32,918 bases of DNA, taken from the NCBI GenBank assembly GCA_903850545.1, contig CAINLW010000017.1:1-32918 (forward strand). The letters run 5' to 3'. Shown piece by piece: positions 1 to 7,086 of this stretch. This stretch comes from an uncultured bacterium. Lineage in GTDB: Bacteria; Patescibacteriota; Minisyncoccia; Phycocordibacterales; GWA1-40-21. The position numbers and the translations under genes were made by a program. Below the pieces are notes generated by a model, which ran no database searches, was not told the origin of the DNA, and was given only the letters and a program-made list of their open reading frames with translations. Position 1 is the first letter of the stretch. Each line of letters starts with the position of its first letter.

Positions 1-53
1 ACGAGGAGGAGTCCCGAAGCTGGGGAGAAGATTTCTTCTTCTCCCCAAATAGC

Positions 54-118
54 TGCGGGCGTTTTTCCGAACGGCTCATTTCCTAGGAAATGAGCCGTTC
101 GGAAAAGAAACGCCCGCA
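54..118. repeat. Large near-perfect palindrome
   Basis: The arms at 54-86 and 87-118 are reverse complements apart from a three-base insertion (gaa) in the right arm; the centre is cct|agg. With about 30 bp per arm and no T-run after it, it looks like a mobile palindromic element rather than an ordinary terminator. Its outer 8 bases (tgcgggcg / cgcccgca) recur as the arms of the inverted repeat at 358-392. Confidence 0.85.
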
Positions 119-791
119 CATAGGAACTTAGGCGCGAGTAGCCCTAGCGGAAATGTCCGAGGCGTATGCCGAGGATGGATTTCTTTATTCATGTACTAAA
201 TAGATGGAAGAGGCACAGCTATGGAATTTGTATTTTGAATTTGTCCGCCCCAAATCCCGCAAAAATTTACCCGAGAAAACTTTTGACTGATGGAAAATCA
301 AAGATTTTCCGTGCAGTATGCGTCAGTCAAAACTTTAACGGGTGAAACTGGAATCATCGCCCGCATTCCTTCCCAGACCCTTCCTGCGGGCGAGAGAAAG
401 AGAGAGGTTGAAATTTGGGTAGGGACCCAAATGAAAGACCTTGAACATTTTGTACCCAAAATGTGAAAGGTGTACTGTTCCTGTAAGGAAGGACGAAACC
501 AAATCCCAGAGAAAATGCTCGTCCTGCCGAATCCTTTGTTTAAATTTCTGCATCAGGATTTTGTTCATAATAAGTTCTGACTTTGTCCAAGATTGACCAC
601 AGTGATTAAAAAACTGCGTCTGCACGCGGTTTTTTTATGCACTGTGGAAGCCGCAGCTATATTCCACAAGCTTGTGGAATTGCGAGGCGGGGTCGCGAGT
701 ACTTACGTAGAATTTGAGCAAAGCGAAAAATTATACTTAGTAACTCGTGATACACAAAGTTTTGTGGAACGAAATCGTTGTCGCGGGAGAG

Positions 792-1046
792 AAATGTACT
801 CATGTTCCGCTCGGAATAAATTGAATAGGTCAATACGTTTTGATGTATCCCACATTCGCACGAATGGGAGAATGGCGGAAAAGTACCCGCCACGGTAGGT
901 AGAGAGATGCGCGACCACAATCTCTTGAGTAAAGCGATTAGAGATTGGAAGTACTCTTGTGGTGAAGCGGTCCGCTTGTTCCTACGTTAATAGTCCCACA
1001 TTCGCACGAATGGGAGAATGATGAAAATGTACTCATGTTCCGCTCG
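792..1046. repeat. Two pairs of direct repeats with small palindromic cores
   Basis: A 22-base unit (aaatgtactcatgttccgct plus cg) occurs at 792-813 and 1025-1046. A 27-base unit starting tcccacattcgcacgaatgg occurs at 848-874 and 994-1020. The longer unit contains the near-palindrome cattcgcacgaatg. A related perfect palindrome, attcgcgcgaat, is at 1067-1078 and again inside 3611-3640. The order is short, long, long, short, as if a composite element had been duplicated and rearranged. Confidence 0.85.
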
Positions 1047-1179
1047 TGAAATTTAGAGATGGAACTATTCGCGCGAATGAGCCCATGAATAAGCGGAGAG
1101 ATATTTAAATAAAAAAAAGTGGCTTAACCCCATTTTTTCCGTTAGTGTTTTTTGATTGAAACAGTGGTAATATATAATC

Positions 1180-3333
1180 ATGAGAGGAATTGATTTTTCT
1201 AAAATTGAAGATCTGGAAAAGTTTGCAAAAATACCTAAAGACGAAAGGGATTCTTTGGTTGATAAAGATAGAATTGAAGCTGAAAAACTAAATATAAAAA
1301 TAGATAAAGAAAAAATCCAATCATTCAAAGATCGTTTACAGGAAATAATACAAAGAAGACCCTCTATCGATATCTCTGGATTTTTTGGAAATATGATGAC
1401 TAGTCTTGTCTCACTTTCAAACGAGATAATAGAGGAATATCAAAGAAAAAATAAATCAAAATGTACAGGAAAAGAACTTGAGGACAAAGCATATAGTTTT
1501 TTTAGTATAGATAGCATAGGTAAGATTTTAGATGATATAAAGGAAAAGATAAGGATCTTAAATGATGCTGATGTATATATAGAACAGAGAATTTTGCATT
1601 CGAATCGTGTTATCACACCTCCTGGTACGCTGTCTGCCGAGATTATTACTGGATCTAGGGCTGGTTTCGAACGAGCAGGTATTACTATTAGATTAAAAAC
1701 GTTATTATATGTTCTCAAAGAAAATGGTACCGAATGGGATAATATAATTACAACTGATGGGATAATGCCAGACAATTCCGTTAGGCAACTTAGTTATTAC
1801 AGTATTATAATCTCTGAATTAAATAGATTTGTTTTAATTTGCGATGAAGAATGGAATGCTAGTTATATTTTTGATTTAAAAAAGGTTACTGATTTAAATA
1901 AGTCTACTGAAGAAGTCGGTGATATGACAAAACAAGAGAAGGATGAGTTTATTATTAACAATCTTGGTATCGGTGTTCGTATCATTGAATCATCTAGATG
2001 GATGGAAAATATAAAACGATGTCTATATCAAGATTTACCAATAAAAGGTGAATCGGAAGAAAATACTAATACACCCCAAGTTGAAAAAGAAGGTGAATGG
2101 AAGGGTTTTTATTTAGATCCAAAAACAAATATGCATTATGGAACAATAGCGGCATTTATTGATTATAAAAAAATTAGTTTAGATAATGCTACGCTTCAAA
2201 AAGCGATAGACAAATTAGTTCCAAAAATTAATTCAATAAAAATAAGAGATATAGTTGGAAGACCTAACGATAACGCGTATCCTTTCGAAGTAGTAATTAA
2301 TACAGAATCTATCAAAGAATTAATAAACACTCCTCAAGTTGAAAAAGCTGGTGAATGGAAAGGTTTCTATTTTGATCCGAAAACAAAGATGCACTATGCA
2401 TCAGTAGGAACGCTATCAAATCATAAAATGATTAATTTGACACGCAGAACAGTTCAAAACATTATAAACACTCAAATTCCAAAAATTAATTCTATAAAAA
2501 CAAGAGACTTGGCTGGAAATTCTGGCGATGCATATCCATTCGAAGTTGTAATCAAAGTAGAATCACTGAAGAAATTAATAGATATTCCTAGAGTTGAGAC
2601 GAAAGGTGAATGGAAGGGTTTCTATTATGATCCAAAAACAAATATACATTATGGAATAACAAAAATATTGGCTCAACATAAAACAATTAATTTAGACAAG
2701 GGCGCGCTTCAAAGAACGATAGATAATTTAGTTCCCAAAATTAATTCAATAAAAATAAGGGATTTAACTGGAAAACCCAAGGATGCTTACCCATTCGAAG
2801 AGATAACGAAGATAGAATCTGTCAAAGAATTAATAAACAGTCCTCAAGTTGAAAAAGAAGGTGAATGGAAGGGTTTCTATTATGATCCAAAAACAGATAT
2901 GCATTATGGAGCAATAGGAACATTTGTTGATTTTAAAAAAATTAATTTGGAAAACACTACACTTCAAAAAATGATAGTTAATTTTATTCCAAAAATTAAT
3001 TCAATAAAAATAAGAGATCTAACTGGAAAACCAGGCGATGCATATCCATTCGAAGATGTAATGAATATAGAATCTATCAAAGAATTAATAAACAGTCCTC
3101 AAGTTGAAAAAGAAGGTGAATGGAAGGGTTTCTATTATGATCCCAAAACAAAGATGCATTATGGAGCAATAGGAACATTTGTTAATACTAAAAAAATTAT
3201 AAAAGATTATTATCTTATTCAAAGAGTTATAAAAGAGACAATCCCTAAGATTATTTCAACAAAAATAAAAGATTTAAGTGGAAAACCTCAAGATGCATAC
3301 CCATTCGAAGAGGTAATCAAAAGATTAAATTAA
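1180..3333 (+). CDS. Protein with five tandem 85-86 residue repeats
   Basis: 717 residues. Residues 1-297 form a unique, mostly helical and charged N-terminal part that I do not recognise. From about residue 298 there are five tandem repeats starting near 298, 384, 469, 554 and 639, the last slightly short. Each unit has a PQVE-x-EGEWKGFYxDPKT segment, a MHYG motif, a stretch resembling helix-turn-helix with TLQ near its middle, a block PKINSIKIRDL, and a closing DAYPFE. There is no signal peptide or membrane segment, so it is probably cytoplasmic. The middle of each unit is compatible with tandem DNA-binding HTH modules, but that is inference only. The start is supported by TAATAT at 1168-1173, six bases before ATG. 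Repeats 4 and 5 are nearly identical in DNA, showing recent expansion. Confidence 0.85.
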   Translation: MRGIDFSKIEDLEKFAKIPKDERDSLVDKDRIEAEKLNIKIDKEKIQSFKDRLQEIIQRRPSIDISGFFGNMMTSLVSLSNEIIEEYQRKNKSKCTGKELEDKAYSFFSIDSIGKILDDIKEKIRILNDADVYIEQRILHSNRVITPPGTLSAEIITGSRAGFERAGITIRLKTLLYVLKENGTEWDNIITTDGIMPDNSVRQLSYYSIIISELNRFVLICDEEWNASYIFDLKKVTDLNKSTEEVGDMTKQEKDEFIINNLGIGVRIIESSRWMENIKRCLYQDLPIKGESEENTNTPQVEKEGEWKGFYLDPKTNMHYGTIAAFIDYKKISLDNATLQKAIDKLVPKINSIKIRDIVGRPNDNAYPFEVVINTESIKELINTPQVEKAGEWKGFYFDPKTKMHYASVGTLSNHKMINLTRRTVQNIINTQIPKINSIKTRDLAGNSGDAYPFEVVIKVESLKKLIDIPRVETKGEWKGFYYDPKTNIHYGITKILAQHKTINLDKGALQRTIDNLVPKINSIKIRDLTGKPKDAYPFEEITKIESVKELINSPQVEKEGEWKGFYYDPKTDMHYGAIGTFVDFKKINLENTTLQKMIVNFIPKINSIKIRDLTGKPGDAYPFEDVMNIESIKELINSPQVEKEGEWKGFYYDPKTKMHYGAIGTFVNTKKIIKDYYLIQRVIKETIPKIISTKIKDLSGKPQDAYPFEEVIKRLN
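2071..3333 (+). repeat. Five in-frame tandem repeats (255-258 nt units)
   Basis: Units begin near 2071, 2329, 2584, 2839 and 3094. The spacing of 258, 255, 255 and 255 nt keeps the frame. The first roughly 90 nt of units 4 and 5 differ at only a few positions, while units 2 and 3 are more divergent. Confidence 0.9.
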
Positions 3334-3413
3334 CCTTTAAATTAATTTCTTAAACTGCCTTTATGTTTAGTTAAATAGGTTCCAACTTCGTTCGCTGGGG
3401 TCTACATAAAGAT

Positions 3414-3439
3414 AAAAACCTGCACTTCTGCAGGTTTTT
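3414..3439 (+). terminator. Rho-independent terminator after the repeat protein
   Basis: Perfect 11-bp stem (aaaaacctgca / tgcaggttttt) with a CTTC loop and flanking A and T runs, 80 nt after the stop codon of the repeat protein. It could work in both directions. The same tgcacttctgc core appears on the minus strand after tRNA-Ala(GGC). Confidence 0.85.
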
Positions 3440-3564
3440 ACTTATATGTGGAAGACGCGGTCATATTCTTGTTTGAGCCGAGCGAAAGGCAAAAATGACG
3501 AGTCGGGGTCGAGAAATTTTTCTGTCAGGAAAAATATTTGTGACCATACAAAATAGTAATCAAT

Positions 3565-3602
3565 ATGACATTCTCACATTCTCAAGAATGTGAGAATGTC
3601 AT
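3565..3602. repeat. Perfect 38-base palindrome of the GAATGT family
   Basis: Arms of 18 bp (3565-3582 and 3585-3602) with a 2-base loop; the arm reads atgacattctcacattct. It shares layout and core with the palindrome at 26256-26291, and related half-sites follow at 3641-3657 and 3765-3780. Confidence 0.9.
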
Positions 3603-3610
3603 TATCTTCA

Positions 3611-3640
3611 TATGGAACCATTCGCGCGAATGGTTCCATA
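3611..3640. repeat. Perfect 30-base palindrome centred on CGCG
   Basis: Arms tatggaaccattcgc and gcgaatggttccata meet with no loop. Its centre, attcgcgcgaat, is also at 1067-1078, and a one-base variant lies in the two direct repeats at 848-874 and 994-1020. Confidence 0.9.
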
Positions 3641-3780
3641 AGAATGTCGGAATGTTATTTGGAAGATGGGTTGAGGATGAGATGTTTTTTAATAATTTTT
3701 TGAAATCACTTCAACATAGAGATGTCATACCAACAAACTGGAGTTTGTTGGTATGAGTTGTGTGAGAATGTCGGAATGTC
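3641..3780. repeat. Half-sites and a 14-bp hairpin of the same repeat field
   Basis: agaatgtcggaatgtta at 3641-3657 is identical to the right arm of the palindrome at 26275-26291. A second copy of 16 bases lies at 3765-3780. Between them, 3726-3755 is a perfect inverted repeat with 14-bp arms (cataccaacaaact) and a GG loop. Confidence 0.85.
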
Positions 3781-3911
3781 AGATCTTGTGCAAAATATGA
3801 AAATTAAAGATTTGCCAAAAGTTGATAGAGAAAAAGGTTTCTGACCCCATTTTTCCCATTTTCATTTTTGCTCTACTGTTTTTTGTTAGTTTTTATGATA
3901 ACATTTATGGT

Positions 3912-4259
3912 GTGAAGAACTTAGATGAATTAACACGTAGAATAATAGCTTTCCGTGATGCTCGCGACTGGAAACAATTTCACAATCCGAAAGATTGTGC
4001 CATTTCGCTATCTCTTGAAGCATCTGAATTACTAGAACATTTTCAATGGAAAAATGCAGAAGAAATGAAGGAGTATATTAAAACTCACAAGGAACATATC
4101 GGTGATGAACTGGCTGATGTTTTGTATTGGGTTCTTTTGATGAGTTACGATTTAAATATAGATATAATTGAAGTTTCAAATAAAAAATTGAAACAAAATA
4201 ATGAAAAATATTCTGTTGAAAAAGCAAAAGGTAAGCATACTAAATATAATAAATTGTAA
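3912..4259 (+). CDS. MazG-like nucleotide pyrophosphohydrolase
   Basis: 115 residues from a GTG start. This all-alpha NTP pyrophosphatase family (MazG-like / RS21-C6 type) removes pyrophosphate from (d)NTPs with Mg2+. The metal-binding carboxylates are visible: LEASELLEHFQW in the first helix pair and DELADVLYWVLL in the second. The opening RDARDWKQFHNPKDCAISLS is typical of the small stand-alone members, which are about 110-120 residues. The frame stays open upstream, but the extra residues would be hydrophobic and lie outside the family. I chose GTG 3912 because TAACAT at 3899-3904 sits 7 nt before it, matching the leaderless pattern of neighbouring genes. It ends 2 nt before the nuclease-helicase gene, so the two are almost certainly co-transcribed. 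Family call is secure; the in vivo substrate is unknown. Confidence 0.85.
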   Translation: MKNLDELTRRIIAFRDARDWKQFHNPKDCAISLSLEASELLEHFQWKNAEEMKEYIKTHKEHIGDELADVLYWVLLMSYDLNIDIIEVSNKKLKQNNEKYSVEKAKGKHTKYNKL

Positions 4260-4261
4260 TT

Positions 4262-6574
4262 ATGATTGTTTACGAATCAACAAAATTGCAATTTTTAAAA
4301 GATGCTTCAAATGGAATTGAGGATATTGTCAGAACCCGTGTAAAAGAAAAATTAAAAATTGATATTCAAGTTGGAAGTAGTGAATATAATTCATGGAAGA
4401 ATTCTTTAGGTGATGCTATGTATAAAGTAATGCAAACCGACAAAATTCCAAATGATTCTGTTGTAGCCATTGAATATTCTATTCCAAGAACAAAAAATCG
4501 AATAGATTTTATTATTACAGGAGAAGATGACGACGGTAAAGAAAAAATAGTTATAATAGAATTAAAACAGTGGACCGACATACAAAAAACAGATAAAGAC
4601 GCCGTAGTAACCACTCGTTTTAAGAGTGGACTTAGTGAAGAATTACACCCATCATATCAAGCGTGGTCATATTCTGCTCTTTTGTATGGATTTAATGCAA
4701 CTGTATATGAAGAAAATATAGGGCTTGAACCATGTGCATATTTACATAATCATATTGATAATGATGTTATTTTAAGTCCATATTATGCGGAGTACTTAGC
4801 AAAAGCACCGGCATTCTGTAAAGGCGACAAAGAAAAACTTCAAGATTTTATCGCGAAGTTTATTAAACATGGCGAAAGAAAAAATACGTTGTTTAGAATT
4901 GATAATGGGGAAATAAGACCTTCAAAAAATCTCGCAGATAGCATGGCCTCTATGATAAAAGGTAATCAAGAGTTTATTATGATAGATGCTCAAAAAATTG
5001 TTTATGAAACTGCACTGGCTTTAACAAGAAAGTCTAGCTGTGACAATAAAAATATACTTGTAGTTGAAGGCGGTCCAGGGACGGGAAAATCTGTCGTGGC
5101 CGTAAACTTACTTGTTGCAATTACAAAACTTGGTTTAAATACCCAATATGTTACAAAAAATGCCGCTCCACGAGCAGTGTTTGAGAGTAAACTTACTGGC
5201 ACACTTAAGAAAACAGAAATTTCAAATATGTTTACTGGTTCAGGTTCTTATATAAATTGTGATTCAAATACTTTTGACTGTCTTCTTGTGGATGAAGCAC
5301 ATAGGCTTAATGAGAAGTCTGGAATGTTTAAAAATCTTGGAGAAAATCAGATTAAAGAAATAATAGCATCTGCTAAGTGTTCAGTGTTTTTTATTGATGA
5401 AGATCAAAAAGTTACTTGGCACGATATTGGAAAAAAAGAAGAAATAGAAAAATGGGCGAATAAAATAGGTGCAAAAGTTTGTTATTTAAAATTAGAGTCA
5501 CAGTTTAGATGTAATGGTTCAGACGGATATCTATCATGGCTTGATAACATATTACAAATAAATGAAACAGCGAATACCACATTAGAGGGTGCAAATTATG
5601 ATTTTAAGATTGTAAGTTCGCCAAACGAACTGAAAGATATGATCTTTAAAAATAATGAGATTAATAATAAAGCGCGTATGGTGGCTGGGTACTGTTGGAA
5701 TTGGGTGAGTAAAAAAGATAAAAACCTAAAAGATATAATAATTCCAGAATATAATTTTGAAATGAAATGGAATCTTTCTGAAGACGGAAATGTTTGGATT
5801 ATTTCGCCAAAATCTGTAAATGAAATCGGATGTATTCATACTTGTCAGGGACTTGAAGTTGATTATATTGGAGTAATTGTTGGGCCTGATTTTATTGTTA
5901 GAGACGGTAGGGTTATAACTGATCCAAGTAAACGTGCTAAAACTGACGCTTCTTTAAAAGGATACAAAACTGATTTTAAAAATAATCCAAAGGAATCCTT
6001 TGAGAAAGCGGACAAAATTATAAAAAATACATATCGAACTCTTATGACCCGTGGAATGAAAGGGTGTTATGTTTATTTTACTGACAAGGAAACAGAAAAA
6101 TATTTTAAAAGTATGACAGGAAATGAAAACTTGATAAAAAAAGAAACAAAAACAATTATAGAAAAAATTATCTCTCCTTATTCTGGGGTTATGATTAATG
6201 TTCCTATGTTCGAATCTGTTGGTTGCGGACCTGCAATGTTTGCCGAAACAATTTCCGAAGAAATGATTCCAGTCAGAAGGGACTATTTTTCTAGTGGATC
6301 AAAATATTTTGTTTTGAAAGTATCTGGAGACTCTATGAACAAAGCTGGAATAAATGATGGAGATTTAGTTTTGTGTGTAAAGAATTATCAACCAAGTGAA
6401 GGAAAAAGGGTTGTAGCTCTTATTGGTGATGATGCCACTATAAAGGAATATCATATAGAAAAAGATCAAATTATTTTGAAGCCTTGTTCAACCAATCCAA
6501 CACATAAACCACTAGTATTTAATGAAGATATAAAAATTCAAGGTATTGTTGTGAGGGTATTGGAGAAAAATTAA
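4262..6574 (+). CDS. Nuclease-helicase (DUF2075/Schlafen-like) fused to an S24 LexA/UmuD-type domain
   Basis: 770 residues in three parts. Residues about 1-200 resemble a PD-(D/E)XK nuclease: D82 in RIDFII, then E100 and K102 in VIIELKQW. Residues about 260-620 form an SF1-like DUF2075 helicase with Walker A GGPGTGKS (270-277), Walker B LLVDEAH (341-347), an SQFR motif (413-416), a TCQGLEVD motif (527-534) and a motif VI-like YRTLMTRG (591-598). Residues about 645-770 form a peptidase S24 domain with the nucleophile S691 in SGDSM and the lysine K728 in DDATIKEY. A Cys-Gly pair, C655-G656 in VGCGPAMFAE, stands where LexA (Ala-Gly) and UmuD (Cys-Gly) cleave themselves. The enzyme may therefore be switched or released by autocleavage, as in a DNA-damage or phage response; this is inference. 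It follows the MazG-like gene by 2 nt. There is no HTH, so it is not a LexA repressor. Confidence 0.85.
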   Translation: MIVYESTKLQFLKDASNGIEDIVRTRVKEKLKIDIQVGSSEYNSWKNSLGDAMYKVMQTDKIPNDSVVAIEYSIPRTKNRIDFIITGEDDDGKEKIVIIELKQWTDIQKTDKDAVVTTRFKSGLSEELHPSYQAWSYSALLYGFNATVYEENIGLEPCAYLHNHIDNDVILSPYYAEYLAKAPAFCKGDKEKLQDFIAKFIKHGERKNTLFRIDNGEIRPSKNLADSMASMIKGNQEFIMIDAQKIVYETALALTRKSSCDNKNILVVEGGPGTGKSVVAVNLLVAITKLGLNTQYVTKNAAPRAVFESKLTGTLKKTEISNMFTGSGSYINCDSNTFDCLLVDEAHRLNEKSGMFKNLGENQIKEIIASAKCSVFFIDEDQKVTWHDIGKKEEIEKWANKIGAKVCYLKLESQFRCNGSDGYLSWLDNILQINETANTTLEGANYDFKIVSSPNELKDMIFKNNEINNKARMVAGYCWNWVSKKDKNLKDIIIPEYNFEMKWNLSEDGNVWIISPKSVNEIGCIHTCQGLEVDYIGVIVGPDFIVRDGRVITDPSKRAKTDASLKGYKTDFKNNPKESFEKADKIIKNTYRTLMTRGMKGCYVYFTDKETEKYFKSMTGNENLIKKETKTIIEKIISPYSGVMINVPMFESVGCGPAMFAETISEEMIPVRRDYFSSGSKYFVLKVSGDSMNKAGINDGDLVLCVKNYQPSEGKRVVALIGDDATIKEYHIEKDQIILKPCSTNPTHKPLVFNEDIKIQGIVVRVLEKN

Positions 6575-6657
6575 ATTAGCCTATATCACTTTGTTTCTCG
6601 CAAAAATACTCCTGAGTCTGTGGTTAACTTAAAATTGTTAATAGTATTAGTTACTAA

Positions 6658-6686
6658 TTGTTTTGATATTGTTTATATTATATAAT
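6658..6686 (+). promoter_or_regulatory. Sigma70-type promoter
   Basis: TTGTTT at 6658-6663, a 17-nt spacer, then TATAAT at 6681-6686. The start codon of the next gene is at 6696, nine bases after the -10 box, leaving almost no 5' leader. Confidence 0.75.
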
Positions 6687-6695
6687 AAAAACAAT

Positions 6696-6911
6696 ATGAA
6701 AATATTATCACAAATTGTAGGAGTAATTGTGCTTATAATCGTTATTTATTGGTTTGTTTTCGTCGCACCACAAAGGAAAGAGTGTATTAATAGGGCGTCA
6801 CAAAATTTATCAAACGCAACCACTAACTACCAAGAGGGTCTGATTGACGTAAATGCATATAAAATTGCACAGAATATGTTCGATGTGCAAAATAAGGCGT
6901 GTTTTAAATAA
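6696..6911 (+). CDS. Small single-pass membrane protein
   Basis: 71 residues. Residues about 5-23 form one strongly hydrophobic helix (IVGVIVLIIVIYWFVFVAP), followed by a polar helical tail with two cysteines (C29, C69) that is probably outside the membrane or periplasm-facing. I do not recognise a family. ATG 6696 is preferred over the upstream in-frame codon because a good promoter ends ten bases before it. It stands alone between the nuclease-helicase and the protease. It could be a regulator or toxin-like peptide of the island, but nothing in the sequence proves that. Confidence 0.6.
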   Translation: MKILSQIVGVIVLIIVIYWFVFVAPQRKECINRASQNLSNATTNYQEGLIDVNAYKIAQNMFDVQNKACFK

Positions 6912-7010
6912 ACTTTACTGCTCGAGTCGAGTTGTTTTAGTATACTGGAAAAAGGGTTATGGTTTTTACAAGATAAGAAATTTAATAAATTAATAAAATA
7001 AACTAAATTT

Positions 7011-7070
7011 ATGACACAAATGATTTTGATAATTATTGGAATAGTGATTATTGTTCTTTTACGAACATAA
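7011..7070 (+). CDS. Putative 19-residue hydrophobic peptide before the protease
   Basis: ATG 7011 to TAA 7068-7070 encodes a 19-residue peptide of one hydrophobic run (MILIIIGIVIIVLL) ending in Arg-Thr. Its stop overlaps the leader of the protease gene, whose Shine-Dalgarno box begins at the next base. It could be a membrane micropeptide, a translated leader coupling translation to the protease, or the remnant of a membrane anchor once fused to the protease (the frames differ by one base). Expression is not shown. Confidence 0.35.
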   Translation: MTQMILIIIGIVIIVLLRT

Positions 7071-7077
7071 AGAGGAG
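7071..7077 (+). promoter_or_regulatory. Strong Shine-Dalgarno site fixing the protease start
   Basis: agaggag lies nine bases before ATG 7087 and directly after the stop codon of the small ORF. A strong SD is uncommon among the genes of this window, many of which appear leaderless. It favours ATG 7087 over the TTG at 7051. Confidence 0.7.
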
Positions 7078-7086
7078 AAACATGTT

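Larger units (their letters stand above)
1..1179. other. Gene-poor, repeat-rich intergenic region
   Basis: I see no convincing gene here. The open frames present have no recognisable domain, run through inverted repeats and lack promoter or ribosome-binding signals. What the stretch holds is structure: a hairpin at 21-47, a large palindrome at 54-118, nested inverted repeats at about 280-334, an inverted repeat at 358-392 whose 8-base arms match the outer arms of the 54-118 palindrome, a terminator-like hairpin at 608-635 nested in a longer inverted repeat (597-604 with 640-647), and two direct-repeat pairs between 792 and 1046. It is less AT-rich than the coding region after it. Confidence 0.7.
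3334..3911. other. Intergenic region with a terminator and several perfect palindromes
   Basis: No gene is supported. An open frame at 3565-3756 is made almost entirely of palindromic DNA and is not credible as a protein. The region holds a terminator at 3414-3439, three perfect palindromes (3565-3602, 3611-3640, 3726-3755) and two copies of a 16-17 base half-site (3641-3657, 3765-3780). The stretch from 3448 resembles the one from 647 (gtggaag followed by a cggggtcg block), suggesting a shared composite intergenic element. Confidence 0.7.

Noticed and set aside
335-920. Open frames on both strands in the first kilobase
   Set aside because: They overlap each other, run through inverted repeats, lack domains and start signals, and their composition is that of the repeat DNA.
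792-1046. CRISPR array from spaced direct repeats
   Set aside because: Only two copies of each repeat, irregular spacing and mixed order; no cas gene nearby.
3565-3756. 63-codon open frame between the repeat protein and the MazG-like gene
   Set aside because: It is made almost wholly of palindromes; the peptide is a translation of repeat DNA.
3822-3911. N-terminal hydrophobic extension of the MazG-like protein
   Set aside because: It would start at TTG without signals, is not part of the family, and a -10 box lies inside it just before GTG 3912.
3780-3911. SOS box upstream of the MazG/helicase pair
   Set aside because: I could not find a convincing CTG-N10-CAG or similar dyad there; regulation by LexA cannot be claimed.
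4262-6574. LexA-type repressor function for the S24-containing protein
   Set aside because: There is no LexA-like winged helix; the N-terminal parts are nuclease and helicase.
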